In this document: positions 50,401 to 62,024 of the stretch, one piece after another
Layout: every line of letters starts with the position of its first letter
Numbering within the stretch: position 1 is the stretch's first letter
Assembly: GCA_019321725.1 (NCBI GenBank)
Contig: CM033118.1
Span: forward strand, 12,922,071 to 12,986,070
Source of the DNA: Paulownia fortunei
Lineage: Eukaryota > Streptophyta > Magnoliopsida > Lamiales > Paulowniaceae
Reading direction: 5' to 3'
DNA: 64,000 bases
Notes under the pieces: model-generated
What the model saw: only the letters and a program-made list of their open reading frames with translations
What the model was told of the DNA's origin: nothing
The model's database searches: none
Program-made: the position numbers and the translations under genes

Positions 50401-53400
50401 AGAGGCAGGATGCTGCACAAGCCATTGCCTTGGTTGGGTACCTGTTTAAGTGAACATAAGAGCGTTAAAGAACATTGTAGAAACTAGTTGTTATAATAAT
50501 TTAACAGAAAAATAAGATGTGTTTTTTGAAATGAAATTGTGATAATCTTTGTTCTGAGGAGTTCTTTGACCCTTTCTGTGTATTTCTTGTGATCAAGCTT
50601 GTATGGGAAGGACTAGGGCTTGGAGGAGGAACTGCAGTAGGAGACTGGAGCAGGTAATCATTGCAAAACCAATGCCACGCCCCTGAAATTAATTTTTGAT
50701 TTCTAAAGGTGCGAGCTGGATCTGACAAAAATTATGGCTCCTTGAATAAGCTCTATTAGATATCCCGAATCTATTCTTGCAGACAAACATTGTTTGGGCC
50801 CTCAATCCTTTGGCTTCTATTTCTACCTTATACTACCAATATGCCATTTGTATAAAAAACATACTCAAAAGAGTCAAAATACATGGAAATTATTGTAAAC
50901 TTAGGATTATTATAGTTATGAAGCTTTGCAAAAGTTTAAATGAGAAGAAATTTTGCCTTCATGCACTGTTTATATCATCTCTTATGCTTCTTTATATTCT
51001 TCAATACACTTCTAATGGTACAGGAACATTGGACAAAACAAAGTTCTTCTAGGAATTGGTGGGGGACATTATGCACCACGCCATATGGATATAGCTCTGT
51101 AAGTTGCTAATGTTACCCATTTCTTAAGGTGATTTATTTCTACTGGTATTAGAATTATGCCCGGTACGTACGAATCTCTAATTCTGCAGTTGTGGATACT
51201 TTGAAGTATTGTGACTTTTCATTTAAACCGGGAAATTTCAGAAAATCCAGTAAATAATGCATGTCATTCTTACTTTAGTATGAGTTGGTACATTCCAAAT
51301 CCCTTTTTTTTTTTTTTTTTTTTTTTTGGGAGATTGTCTTCTCTCTGTCTTTTTGTGTGTGTATGTGTGGCAAAGTATTTTTAAGTCATCAAATTTTAGG
51401 ATTGATTCCAAACTTATATATTTTATTTCAGAAAAGATGGTGTTTGGGTAGGCCACCTTCTTTCTGGGTATTCATTGCCAATGGAGGATCCAGGTCAATC
51501 AAAAGCTCAGGAAGCTATGCATGGAGTTGGTGGAACCTGGAAAGAAGCAATCAAAGTTTCATTTGAGACTACAAAAGAAGCTTTTCCAGGGGGAGAAGTT
51601 TTGGCACATCTTGATCACAAGTCAGTCATGCTTTTCTTAATATTTGATGTTTTCAAACTGAACCTAAAGAATAATTAACGCCTTATTACTTTTTTCATGA
51701 CTAATTTGGCTAAGAATATCAATATTTGACAATAGTAGCCAACAAACTATTTGATAGGTACAAGTTGCAATATTATACAGAAGCTCCATTATGAGATATG
51801 ACTCAGGCCAACATGTAAGAGAGAATTTCTCATAGCAAGTCTCTTCTTTGGGCAAGTGCAGAAGTCAGGATCTCACAAATGACATAACTTACAAATAAAT
51901 GATGGTTAGTGATATTGAGTGTTGGTCTCTTGCTTCATACTGTCTAAATCCATTGACAGTGTTGAGAATAATGGGCCCAAGTATAGGTTTGGGTGAATTG
52001 GATCTTAATGGGTGGGTCTTAAAGGTAATTTAAAAGTCATATATCCGAATCTACCCATTAATAAATCTAATGAATAGGTTTGAGTAACCCATTTTGTTTT
52101 TATATATAATTTGTATACTTATAAATAAAGCGTAATTTTGTATCAAAAAAAGAAAAGGCACAGAGCTGGGTTAGCCCCTTCCCATTTCTCTCTCACAAGT
52201 TCTTGTTCATGGAGGATCTTTATCTTTCCGTCACTCATTCCACTCTCAGCACTCCCCCAACAAGGCTATTAATTCGTTTATCTCTACTCTTGAGCACTTC
52301 ACGGATGATATCAATTTCATTCTTGAAGCTCCTACGATGTTGTGTTTTCTCCGTTGGAAGCAGCAGTCAAGTACCAAAGATAAGTATAGTATCATATTGC
52401 TGGTGGCACTGCCCATCTCCATGCCCAATTTTATCCTGATCACTAATCCTTCTGATGGGGCAGTGGTAAGAGTTGGCCGAGGAAGTGGGGAAAGGCTTGT
52501 CTGGTTGGTGGGATTTTTGTGAAGGGTTAAATGTGGTAGGGAAGTTCTTGTGGTGTGATTCGATTGACACAATGGTACTTGCTGGGGACTGGGCAAATGC
52601 AATTGACTCAATTGGGATGATTTTTTCTTGGATCATTTGGGAAATAATTAAATGAGTGTAAATGGGCTAATGCAATTTCTTATTCATACCTGCAAATTTT
52701 GGTGCATGAAATTTGATACCTATTTACATCCACTAATTAATATTTTAGAACTTAAACCATTCATCTACAAAATCAATTGAGTGAAGGTAATTAGTTCAAC
52801 TGTAGGATCAATCTATATCAATTTGTGTCCGAAGTGTGACATTATATCTATGCCTTACACATGATTTTATATTTCTAAAATTTCTTAAATGATAGAACGA
52901 ATAAATGGAAGTAACTTATAAATATCCCAAATTTGAAAAGGCTCTTATAAAACACATTAAGGATAAGTTCATTTGAACAAGTCAATTACCTAGTTGCAAA
53001 AGTCAAGTTCTTTCATGATTTGAATGATTCTCTGATTAACTGGGTTTGCGACTAACTAATATGGAATGGAAGTCGGGTGGTGTAGTTCATCTATTCAACC
53101 AATGGATGGATGGGGTTTTTAGCATTGCTGCTAATATCAACGGCTTTATTTAAACCCATGTATAGCTGTCTGTGGATGAAGCTGTGGTTATGGGTGAGTT
53201 GATTGGTATAAGCATGTTTTGCTACCTCTAGACGTGAGTTGTAACCTTTGAGGCACCAAAACACCTCCTTGCTTAAACACATTCATCCAAATGTTGTAGC
53301 ATTTCGAAACTAATTTAACACTGTATGCTATCAGCTGGAAATATATGAATTACTAACTTGATATTTTTATCTTTGTTGGATACAGTACCGTTTCTTGTAT

Positions 53401-53574
53401 TATTGCTGGCTAAGACATCAAGGGGCTTGTTTTCATTTACTGCTAAATTCTTCTCTATTAAGCCAAAGTTGTTTTGGTAAATGCAGGAGTTTCAAAAGTT
53501 GGCAGAAAATGGCGATAATGGGGTTCCTAGCAGATAAGGGCATACAAATTGGCAAGCCTGGTGACTTCTGTTGA
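47460..53574 (+). CDS. GEK1: D-aminoacyl-tRNA deacylase 2 (GEKO1), nine exons
   Basis: Encodes the plant/archaeal-type D-aminoacyl-tRNA deacylase (DTD2), which hydrolyses D-amino acids, and aldehyde-modified D-residues, from tRNA; the Arabidopsis mutant geko1 is ethanol-hypersensitive. Exons: 47460-47561, 48200-48380, 48487-48629, 50119-50182, 50380-50432, 50598-50653, 51024-51098, 51432-51620, 53487-53574. All introns are GT-AG and every phase joins, giving 316 residues against about 317 in Arabidopsis. Visible family blocks: MVTLVVATTVDPASIGPAS at the start, EVIFLSRHTAVSNRPALT, HPIGVPHLREGD, LEATHHGPET, STEEYWKRQDAAQAIAL, LLGIGGGHYAPRHMD, VGHLLSGYSLPMED, GGEVLAHLDHKS and C-terminal IGKPGDFC. 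Start Met is chosen by homology. No defect seen. The exons are intact although introns 3 and 8 are long. Confidence 0.95.
49600..49960 (+). repeat. Diverged direct duplication in intron 3 of GEK1
   Basis: A segment with AAATCATGTGAATGGCCCAG near 49665 recurs near 49827 as AAATCATGTGAACAGCCAG, each followed by AATTGCAT and a similar stretch (TATGTCCTACACCTGTATGT versus CATATCCTAGGGCTATATG). About 160 bp period. Confidence 0.65.
51621..53486 (+). other. Long intron 8 of GEK1 with a coding-like insertion
   Basis: 1866 bases. The part at about 52150-52680 differs in texture from the rest: it is less AT-rich and open on both strands for 60-120 codons. In one plus frame it reads FISTLEHFTDDINFILEAPT. 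I do not recognise the source. It may be a captured gene fragment or part of a transposon. Confidence 0.4.
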
Positions 53575-53638
53575 TTGCTGCTAAAAATTGCTGACTGAAA
53601 ATTACTTTGGCAAAGTTGCCCTATTGTTTTAAACATTG

Positions 53639-53644
53639 AATAAA
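53639..53644 (+). terminator. Polyadenylation signal candidate for GEK1
   Basis: AATAAA lies 65 bases after the GEK1 stop codon, a usual distance for a plant near-upstream element. Confidence 0.5.
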
Positions 53645-53649
53645 ACATT

Positions 53650-55075
53650 ACTTGTAGCGTCACGGAATCTTCTCGTTTCTACTTCATTAAGTCCTCAATT
53701 GCAAGAAATGGAAAAATATTTCTTGTGCTCCTATTATCATGGATGGCTCTTCAGATTCAAGAAACTTTGTCGCCCAGATTTTCTCTGTATTTTCTTTTGA
53801 TCTTTAAAGATGGGTTGTCTACATAGATTCAGCTAACTGATGAACCTGGTTGGTTCATATATTGAATAGTTTCATATATTGATTAACACTCCAGTAATTT
53901 GAACAATTGGTCAGGTTGGTAATGACTCTATACAGTCATGCTTTGGAAATCGTACGATGCTTATACTGTTTTGCATTCTTCTTAACCAAGGTCTTCACTT
54001 CTCCATGTTGCCTTGAACATAACCTAAACAACTCCAACTCCAAATTTTTGTAAAGAACTCGAGTAAAACGAGATACTTATATATTCATAAATAGTAATGT
54101 GACTTAAATCTCCCGAATTCTTAATTAATACTGCTATTTATTTTTGAATTTAATTTTTATTTTAATAAGATTATATTGAATTAAGTTGTTTTTCAAAATT
54201 TTCAATACATATTAACAAATTCACTAGATAATATAATTTCTGACAATTTTCACACATAAATAGGGTATTTTTATAAAATAACTAAGCATTTTATATCGAT
54301 ATATTTTTGAATTAATCATAAAGTTTAATTATAAATTTTGTTATGTAAACGGAATTTTGTTGAAATTTCTCCAAAAAGTAATTCTTGAATTACTAATTCT
54401 TCATCAATCTCGAATCGCTACTATGGTCCAAAATAAGCCGAAATCTGAGTTTCTTGAAATTGCCAGGACAAGCAAACCTTTGTTGGTACTTTCTTTTGGC
54501 TGCTCTATTCTTCTTGTGCACCACACAATCCAAGATATCCAAGGTTTATCTGGGCCCTCTGCAGAGATACATGCACCGAGCATGCGGCTGCAGGTGCAGG
54601 TGGTACGAGTAAATTAGAGCAAATCTTTTGTGTATTCTTTTTGAGACTCCAATTTTTTTCCCATTTACTTCAATTTTGCGGAAATATAAAGTTCTTTACA
54701 AAACTTTCCTCGCTTCCCAACTGAAACTCCTTAGTTTCATTTCGTCCATCCACATGATGGTTGGCCGTTGCAAGCCACCATGGCTCCCAATCTATCTCTG
54801 TGAATTTAATGGCCTGAGATGAAAGATTCTAACATTATGGGGATTTATGCAATTTGAACACAGCAGCATGACTAGGCTAATTGAAATTGAATTTTGTACC
54901 ATGTTGTTCCTGGAATCCTTAAAAATTGTAGATTTTTTACTGTTGCAAAAGGGGAATGAATTTGAAATGGTGTCCATTTTAGTGTAATTAGCAAGCAACG
55001 TCCCCATAATGATAGTTCCTTGTAAATCTCCACATTTTACTCCCATTCCATGTATGCTCTCAAATCATAACTGCT
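53650..55075. other. Spacer between GEK1 and the gar2-related gene
   Basis: AT-rich, no recognised gene. An open frame at 54357-54617 (86 codons) matches no family I know and lacks support. Confidence 0.5.
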
Positions 55076-55078
55076 CCA

Positions 55079-55089
55079 CTATATATATC
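55079..55089 (+). promoter_or_regulatory. TATA box candidate of the gar2-related gene
   Basis: CTATATATATC about 190 bases upstream of the proposed start codon, followed by a CT- and CA-rich leader typical of plant 5' UTRs (55135-55250). Confidence 0.5.
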
Positions 55090-55280
55090 ATGAACACAAA
55101 CGTTGTAACTCCCTTTGTTAATGCCTAAAATTATCCTCTCTTTCAAATTCAAATTTCCCATTCCCTCTCTCTATTATCCTCCATTACACTTCACTTTGCA
55201 CATACACAAACTACACACTTCCTCCTCCGCCGCCGCCACCACCACCACCGTCGGACCCGAACTGGGTAAAGGGCTTAAGA

Positions 55281-56763
55281 ATGAGCTCACCATGCACAGT
55301 ACCAAGGCTTGTACGATGTAGAGTAAGAGACTTAGCATCATGTTTCTATGCTTGTCGGTTACCTTTAGGTAATCAACTCTTCAAGAAACCTTCAAAAGTC
55401 TTGCTGTTTCAGACTTTGATTCACTCTTTTTTCTAGCTATATTCATGTATAGATCTGAAACCAAAACACAGACAGGAAAAAAAAAAAAAAAGATAAAGAA
55501 AATTTATTTATATGCATAGTTTATATATACTCTAATTCAACCCCTTTTGTGTTTCATTTTAGAGGAAGAACCTGACAGCTTCTGCTGTAAACCGCCTCAA
55601 ATGTCAAAGGAAAGCAGGTTTTTTGAGTCTAAAGGTGCGGGTAGAGGCCACAAGGCGAGCGGGAAAATATCTATTGCCAAGAAAATGTGCAAAGAAGATG
55701 GAGGAGAATCAGTTCAAAGTTCATCACAAAAGAGTAGCAGCAAAGGTGGCCGGACAGCAGAAGATGGAATCCGGGCTGAGCCCCGTTTTGCTGAAGAAGA
55801 TTACATAGTTTTCTGCTTTAGAGATGATGGAGCAATCCACATGATAAACGAAGGCAATTCATCAGACTCATATGATGAGAATGATGAAGATGCAACCATA
55901 ACCACTACTACTACTTCTACTTTAAGGCCTATCAGTAGTAGGAAGGTCAGCAGAATGCTCTTCATTTTATGCATGTTTTACCAACTTTCCGTCATTGAAA
56001 TTTTTTTATTTTACTCCATTTTTTGGTTAAATTTTCTCTTGAGGACCATCTTCATTTTGGGCTTACTTGGGATTTTAGAATAGGATGCATGATAAAACCA
56101 GATGAAAAAGATATTCAAATAAGTGAGGAAGAGATTAATTCCTGACTAGAACATAAAGGGCAAGAGACAGAACAAAAAAAGGGAGATCGAGGAGGGGAGT
56201 GAGATTTATTTTTTCTTAAAATGTATTTTTAATATTTAAGGAGGGCAAAATTTTAAAATTTAATAATTTCATATATAAAATTTATATTAATTTAAAAATT
56301 TTACGGAGTGAAGAAGAGGGAGGGGGGGGTTCTTTTCTGATAAAGGGTGATATGTATGTGGAGAAAAAGAAAAAAAAGATAGAATAAAATGTGGGGAGGA
56401 GATTAACAGCTTTTTGGCAGGGTGATGAAAAAGGGAGCAAGGAAACGGATACTGAGTGGCCTCCTGATGATGAAATAAGAGAGATCAACCCTGTCGAACA
56501 GCCAAATGCAAGCAAAATGGACTCTTTTGAGTCTTGTGATTCTAATCTGTCAGATACTAGCACAAGCTCTTTTGCCTTCCCAGTGTGAGTAAATGACAAT
56601 CTACCAATGCATAATAGCATTAATGTTTGAATCTTTAGCTAATGGAAGCCATGCTACGTTTGGATGCAGATTGGGTATTGAATGGATAGGCAGCCCAGTT
56701 CACATGCCCAAATCAGAAAAGCACGAGTCCCAAAGTGTGCGCCTACACTGCTGTAGATTCTAA
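55281..56763 (+). CDS. Plant gar2-related small acidic protein (CCRF C-terminus), four exons
   Basis: Member of a plant-only family annotated as 18S pre-ribosomal assembly protein gar2-related; no biochemical role is established. Proposed exons: 55281-55322, 55565-55945, 56421-56584, 56670-56763, about 226 residues. Exons 2-4 are well supported: EEPDSFCCKPPQMS, FAEEDYIVFCFRDDGAIHMI, the acidic-Ser stretch, MDSFESCDSNLSDTSTSS, then across the last splice SFAFPVLGIEWIGSPV, and the terminal HCCRF. Exon 1 (MSSPCTVPRLVRCR) is inferred from a start codon followed by a strong donor (GTAAGA) in the right phase, so the N-terminus is less sure. The protein is low-complexity and Ser/Glu-rich except for the conserved FCF and C-terminal motifs. 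From memory it follows GEK1 in Arabidopsis too (At2g03810 after At2g03800). Confidence 0.85.
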
Positions 56764-58480
56764 ATTGAGCTTACTCACCATGATTGGCTTATCTCAATTC
56801 CATACCATTGGAACGAGTGTTGCATAGAATTTTCTACAAGATACAATCTTTACTCATAGCATTCCCATCTTTGGCAATGACGGGTTTGTGAGATGTTGTT
56901 ACTTTCTTGTTTGTGATTGCACGATAACATACAATTGAACTACCATTGTAATGACTTGCATGATTTTAAAACTCTTCGAGAATATTGGTTTTGCATTTTA
57001 TTTTATGTTTTTAATATGTGATTGCTTTGCTATGCTCGCCTTGGATTTGACATTCTTATTTCAAAATGTACAAGGCACAAAGGCAATTCCCTTATTCTTA
57101 ATTCTTGTGAAGAAATTGTTTTGAGCAGAACTTAGAGGGAATGTCTCCAAACATGCTGGCCCACTGGAGAATTTATCCTCCCCAAACGAAAAGTTTTCAG
57201 TATGAACAGTTTTATGGACAAAGTAACTAGCATATGTGTAGCTAACATAGAAGATATGAGGCTGAGTTTGAGAAGTTGGTATATTTGGACTGATTTCGTA
57301 AAATTTACTTAAGGGGAGGATATTTTGGTAAATGTAAAATTAGACACCAATTCAAATTCTATCCTCTCTATATTAATGTAAAATAGTACATATAGCATAT
57401 ATTTAGAAAATTATGGCTCGGACACGGTTTGGCTGAATTCAAGTTAATCATGAGGTAATTAAATTTATAGTTATTATGTGATTGTTGTATATTCGAAAAA
57501 AAATTAATCAATTACAGACCTCAATACTTTCTATTTGATTAGCATTGAGCTTGATCAACCCAAATTTGGATAAGAATTTTTCCACAACAATATAAAGATA
57601 TATGATACAAAAAATTAACAACTCTTAAACTTTCCAAAATGTGTTTATTTCGTCCTCTACCATTATAAACCTAGTTAGCATAATACTGTTTAAATTTGGA
57701 TTGAGGTTTCTTTACCATTTGGATGGTTACCAATCAAGTTCAACAGAACTAACAATTTTAGAGCCAAAACCTAGTGCATTTTTTGGGGAGTCAAAATTCT
57801 ACAAGAGAAAAGAGAGATTAACATAAATTCCTTTGGATATGACAAATTTTAAAATTTAAGATTTCTTGTGCGAAAGTTGTGTTTATTATTATAAATTTAC
57901 TTTAAATTTATATAGCTGTGTGAATATATAAGATATAGGTCATTAAAGTACATTTGCTTATAAAATTATGTGAGTGCATGCATGTCACAAGTTGATGATC
58001 ATATACTTGAATGTGTAATAAAAAATAAAGAAATAAATTGATGTTGAATAAATAGTTACTAGTATGTCATAGAACGTTCGCACTCATTTTTCTTTTTTAA
58101 CTTGAGTGTTGATTTTCGATTTTCACACTCTATTTTATCTCTAATACTCCATTTCCATGCATGAAGGACACAATGAATGGAGCGTTTATGCTTTTCTTGT
58201 AACATCAACACACAAATCTCTATAAGCAGTGCCCATCCCTAATCTCTCATGAAGTTCAAAGTATTCCACAAGTTTTGAAACCCCAAAAAAATGACAAAAT
58301 AAATCCAAGAGTTATTGGATTTTGGCATAATGTGAGACTCAGAGCATACCATTGTCCTAAAAACTTACAGCAATTACAATAATTTAAAATTATGTATCTC
58401 TTGTGATTTATAAATCGACACTCGGGGCCTTCACTACAAGCATAAATTGCTTCCATACAGGCCAATAAATCCCTCCCAAC
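56764..58480. other. Intergenic region, no gene recognised
   Basis: AT-rich, with stop codons in all frames and no recognised domain, RNA gene or transposon terminus. Confidence 0.5.
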
Positions 58481-58545
58481 AATTTTCATGAGTGGGTATC
58501 GAATCCATGACCTTGGCTTTGATGCTAATTATAGGATTGAACGTC
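58420..58545 (-). mobile_element. Possible retroelement primer-site fragment
   Basis: The minus strand reads TAATTAGCATCAAAGCCAAGG (within 58508-58537), a mutated form of the Met-tRNA primer site with the usual downstream GGTCATGGATTCGA. TRIM- or copia-like interior sequence follows (AATTGTTGGGAGGG). LTRs could not be delimited. Low-confidence fragment. Confidence 0.35.
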
Positions 58546-58714
58546 TACTAATATGCTAAAATTTGTAATAACAGTAAAGATACAATTCAAATGTTTATAC
58601 CTTCATAACATTCTAAGCGTCATTTTTGAACTGTGGTTTTAGACTCATAGCCCAGGCCTCCGGCACGAGGACAATTACAATCACACAAGCCAATAGATAA
58701 TAAGACTTAGCACT

Positions 58715-59155
58715 AGCACTGGGGGTTCTTGGAGGTTATGCATTGATTATGGAAAGTTTACTACTAGCATTTACAAGGATAAGTTTCCTCCGCCTGCAAT
58801 TGAAGAGCCATTAGATGAGTTTAGAGGTGCAAGATTCTTTTCCAAATTAGATCTAAGAGCTAGGTACAATCAAATTAGTATGTCAAGGACTTAATGAAAC
58901 TGCATTCATATCACACCATGGCCATCTTGAATTCTTGGCCATGCCATTTGGACTCACAAATGCACCATCAACCTTTCATAGCCTTATAACCCATGTTGAT
59001 AGATTTTACACTGCCTCTTGGGATTCTCATGTTTTGCATCCAGAAGAAGCCTTTAAGATCTTACAGTCAAACACTCTCTTTGTTAAGCTCAAGAAGAGTT
59101 CTTTTGGGGGGCACATCATTTCCACTGAAGGGGTGATTGCTGACCTTCAGAGAAA
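58715..59155 (+). pseudogene. Ty3/gypsy reverse transcriptase fragment lacking the active site
   Basis: Plus-strand RT blocks: SWRLCIDYGKFTTS, FPPPAIEEPLDEFRGARFF, SKLDLRARYNQI (first catalytic Asp present), then after a frameshift [20 protein letters not shown]. Next comes a junction where the FVVVFFDDIL region should be but is deleted, followed by LHPEEAFKILQSNTLFVKLK and GGHIISTEGV. No LTRs or neighbouring domains are found, so it is an isolated scrap. Confidence 0.85.
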
Positions 59156-59189
59156 TTCAAGCATTGATCAACCGCTATTCCTATGACTA

Positions 59190-59756
59190 TTGGGCCTCGA
59201 TTGGGAACCTAGATTGGGTTTGATTCATTATACAATCATGTGAGATTAAAAATATGGGAAACTTGATTTGGTAATATGATAATATAATATTTATGAACAA
59301 TATAATCCTACTCTATCTTGTTAATCTTACCAATTTTATCAGCAAATTCATGCATAGTGTAATCATACTCTATCTAATCAATATTGAGGATCGAACTTTA
59401 GGATATTTTTATTGGAATTAAGCATATGAATATGTTTACGAACTTTATGGTGAAAAACTAAATCACCAAACAAAAATCATCATGTTAATTTTTTTTTAAA
59501 AAAATAAATATTAATTAGAAGCTTACTTGATCAATTGATCAATTGGAATATAATAATTCTAGGATCCTAGTCTTTCAAATTTAAAACAGTTTTACTTATT
59601 TATTTTTCACACTGATGCGATATGAAAAATTACACTATATATATATATATTTATTTAAATTGGGAACATCAATCTAAATGTTATATTGTATTTTGTCTTA
59701 CTATGACCCAAAATAATAAATAATACTATGATCTCTACAGAGTAAGGCTCATATCA
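59190..59756. other. AT-rich spacer
   Basis: Nothing recognised apart from a short (TA)n run at about 59637-59651. Confidence 0.5.
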
Positions 59757-60026
59757 ATAAAGATATAACTTATCCCCGAGCATAGTTCAATTGGTGGATC
59801 AATCAATATGTTACTCGTTTCCAACGGCAAGGTGGGATTTCGATTTCTGGTGGGAACTTGCGGCTGAATTTTACAGTAATGGAAAAACCTGTAATCTAGA
59901 GACATATCCCGCGATTTACCTTTCCAAAGTGCTTAGAGCAAAGGATCTTAGAGATTCAAGATATAGTTTAACATAAATTAGGATACCTGAATTATCAAAA
60001 ATAAAATAAAATAAAGATATAACCTA
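59757..60026 (+). mobile_element. tRNA-derived SINE with target duplications
   Basis: The body starts at about 59773 (TCCCCGAGCATAGTTCAATT). It has an A-box-like TAGTTCAATTGG (59783-59794) and a B-box-like GATTTCGATTTC about 45 bases later, the two internal RNA polymerase III promoter boxes of a tRNA. It ends in an ATAAAATAAAATAA tail. Flanking duplications ATAAAGATATAACTTA (from 59757) and ATAAAGATATAACCTA (from 60011) differ at one base. The SINE family is not named. Confidence 0.75.
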
Positions 60027-60270
60027 GGCCAATACTTTATTAATTAATTGATCACCTTTTATAGTAGGCTTAACAATATTACTCAATATATCACAAAATT
60101 CACAATACATCCAGGGTATAGTTTTGCACAAGTTGGGATGTTTGGGTTATCAAAAATAAAATAAAATAAAATAAAAATATAACTTAGGCCTAATACTTTA
60201 TTAATTAATTGATCACTTTTTATAGTAGGCTTAACAATATTACTCCATATATCACAAAATTCACAATATT
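59962..60270 (+). repeat. 155-bp tandem duplication including the SINE 3' end
   Basis: Two adjacent copies (about 59962-60118 and 60119-60270) share the SINE tail, the target-site flank and a downstream TTTATTAATTAATTGATCAC, GTAGGCTTAACAATATTACT stretch. They are about 85-90% alike, so the duplication is newer than the SINE insertion. Confidence 0.8.
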
Positions 60271-61597
60271 TTTTATTTGAAGATACCAAAAAATTAAAAA
60301 ATTCAGAAGTTAAATTAAAATAGTAATTGATACAATATTAAGAACGCAACAGAAAAAAAAAAAAAAAACTCTATAAGACGACCCCCAATTCATTAATTAT
60401 TTATATAAAAAGCTAAAGGCAATCTAGTTCTTTTTGAATGAAAAGCTGGCAAAATGGGTTTCTACATTAATAAATATTATCATAAGTTTGTAAGATAATT
60501 TTTTTTATTTTAGATAGTTGCTAGTAATCTTTCACAAAAAAAAAAAAGAAAAAAGAAAAAAGAAAAAAAACGGCAAAAGAATATACTATTCACATCAGCC
60601 TTATAAATAATGGTAATTAATACAAGTCAGTTGGTTGGCTACACTGTACAGAAAAGTGTACAGTCATTTCAAATAAAAGAATTTATGCAAACTGGCGAGA
60701 ACCTCGTGAATCAAATATTGTAGTGATTCGCGGGGTTCTCCCCACTTCAAAATTTTCACTTAACCGAAGAGAAAGTAAGAAGAAACATTCATTTTTTCAT
60801 TGTATAAAGTACATATTTTGAAATGATAATTTATTTTATTTTATTTTTCTTCTTTTATTCATAAAAACTTTCTAAAAAAAAGAAACTAGATAGAATAATT
60901 TCAACTTGATTAGGTTAACAAATAGAGATCCAATGTGTTGATTAAAAAATATTTTTCTTCAACTCGACTGGGCCCACGCTCCAAGTAGCTAGAAATTAGA
61001 AGTAATTGATGAAACCATACTGCTTATGCTTTTGGGTTAATTAAACAAAAAAAAAAAAAAACAATTTTGATGTTTCACCTTATAAAAACTCTCTCCCTTT
61101 AATGTGGAAATTACAAATATTTCATTTTGCAAATTATACAAACTAAAAGGGAATATTTATAAAATAGTGATAAAATTTAAGGGGATTTTTTACAATAACT
61201 CAATGGACTATTGATAACTTATAAATTTAAAAAGGTAGACTGCGTTTGGTTGGCACTCCATTTCAGGAAACTAATTTTGTAAGAAAAAGTAATTTAAGAG
61301 AAACAAGAATAAAAATGAGAAATGTGTTTAGATAGATTTTTGATGGAGAAAAAAAATTAATAATGATATTTGATGTGACATATATATATATATATTGAAA
61401 ATTGTGAAGAAAAAAAAGTTCAAAAATATATTTGGTTAATAGTTTTTGGAGAATTTTTATGAACAGATGGAACAATGTGATTTGATCGAAATTGTTTATA
61501 TATTTATAAACAAATAAATATGTCTATATATGTCTATAAACTAGATATAATTTCTATGTCTAATGAAACATACTACTTACACGTAGTGAAATTCATA

Positions 61598-61605
<8 letters not shown>

Positions 61606-61637
<32 letters not shown>
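61606..61637. repeat. (TA)n microsatellite
   Basis: Sixteen uninterrupted TA units. Confidence 0.9.
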
Positions 61638-61640
<3 letters not shown>

Positions 61641-61994
61641 TTATATATACGTAATACGTGCATATATACATGTGTATTTTATTAGTTTAAGGGGTACATA
61701 TACATAAATATTTTTTATATTTATGGTTTAGATCATTTTTTTTATAAATTTGTGTGATGTGTAGAAATATAATTATGTTTACATGCGTAAACATATATTT
61801 GTTTATACATATATAATTTTTCATGTGTTGTCCAAACTTGGCGTATGTGTATATGAATACACATATATGTGTGTGATTTTATATACGAATTTGAAATTTG
61901 AAAAACCAATGTTTAATTTATATAAACCTTATCTTTATGAAACCATATATGCATATAATGTATGTATAAATGCACCAATTTAAGCTCATATATC

Positions 61995-62024
61995 ATATAT
62001 ATATATGTGTGTGTGTGTGTGTGT
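61995..62024. repeat. Compound (AT)n(GT)n microsatellite
   Basis: About six AT units followed by nine GT units. Confidence 0.9.

Noticed and set aside
51301..51327. T-run in GEK1 intron 7 as a retroposed poly(A) tail.
   Set aside because: No flanking duplication and no recognisable retroposed sequence; it may simply be a polypyrimidine stretch before the exon 8 acceptor.
58661..58669. GGCACGAGG resembles the adapter used in old cDNA libraries next to an RT-like sequence.
   Set aside because: A 9-base match is expected by chance in 64 kb, and the flanks are ordinary genomic sequence. Not taken as vector contamination.
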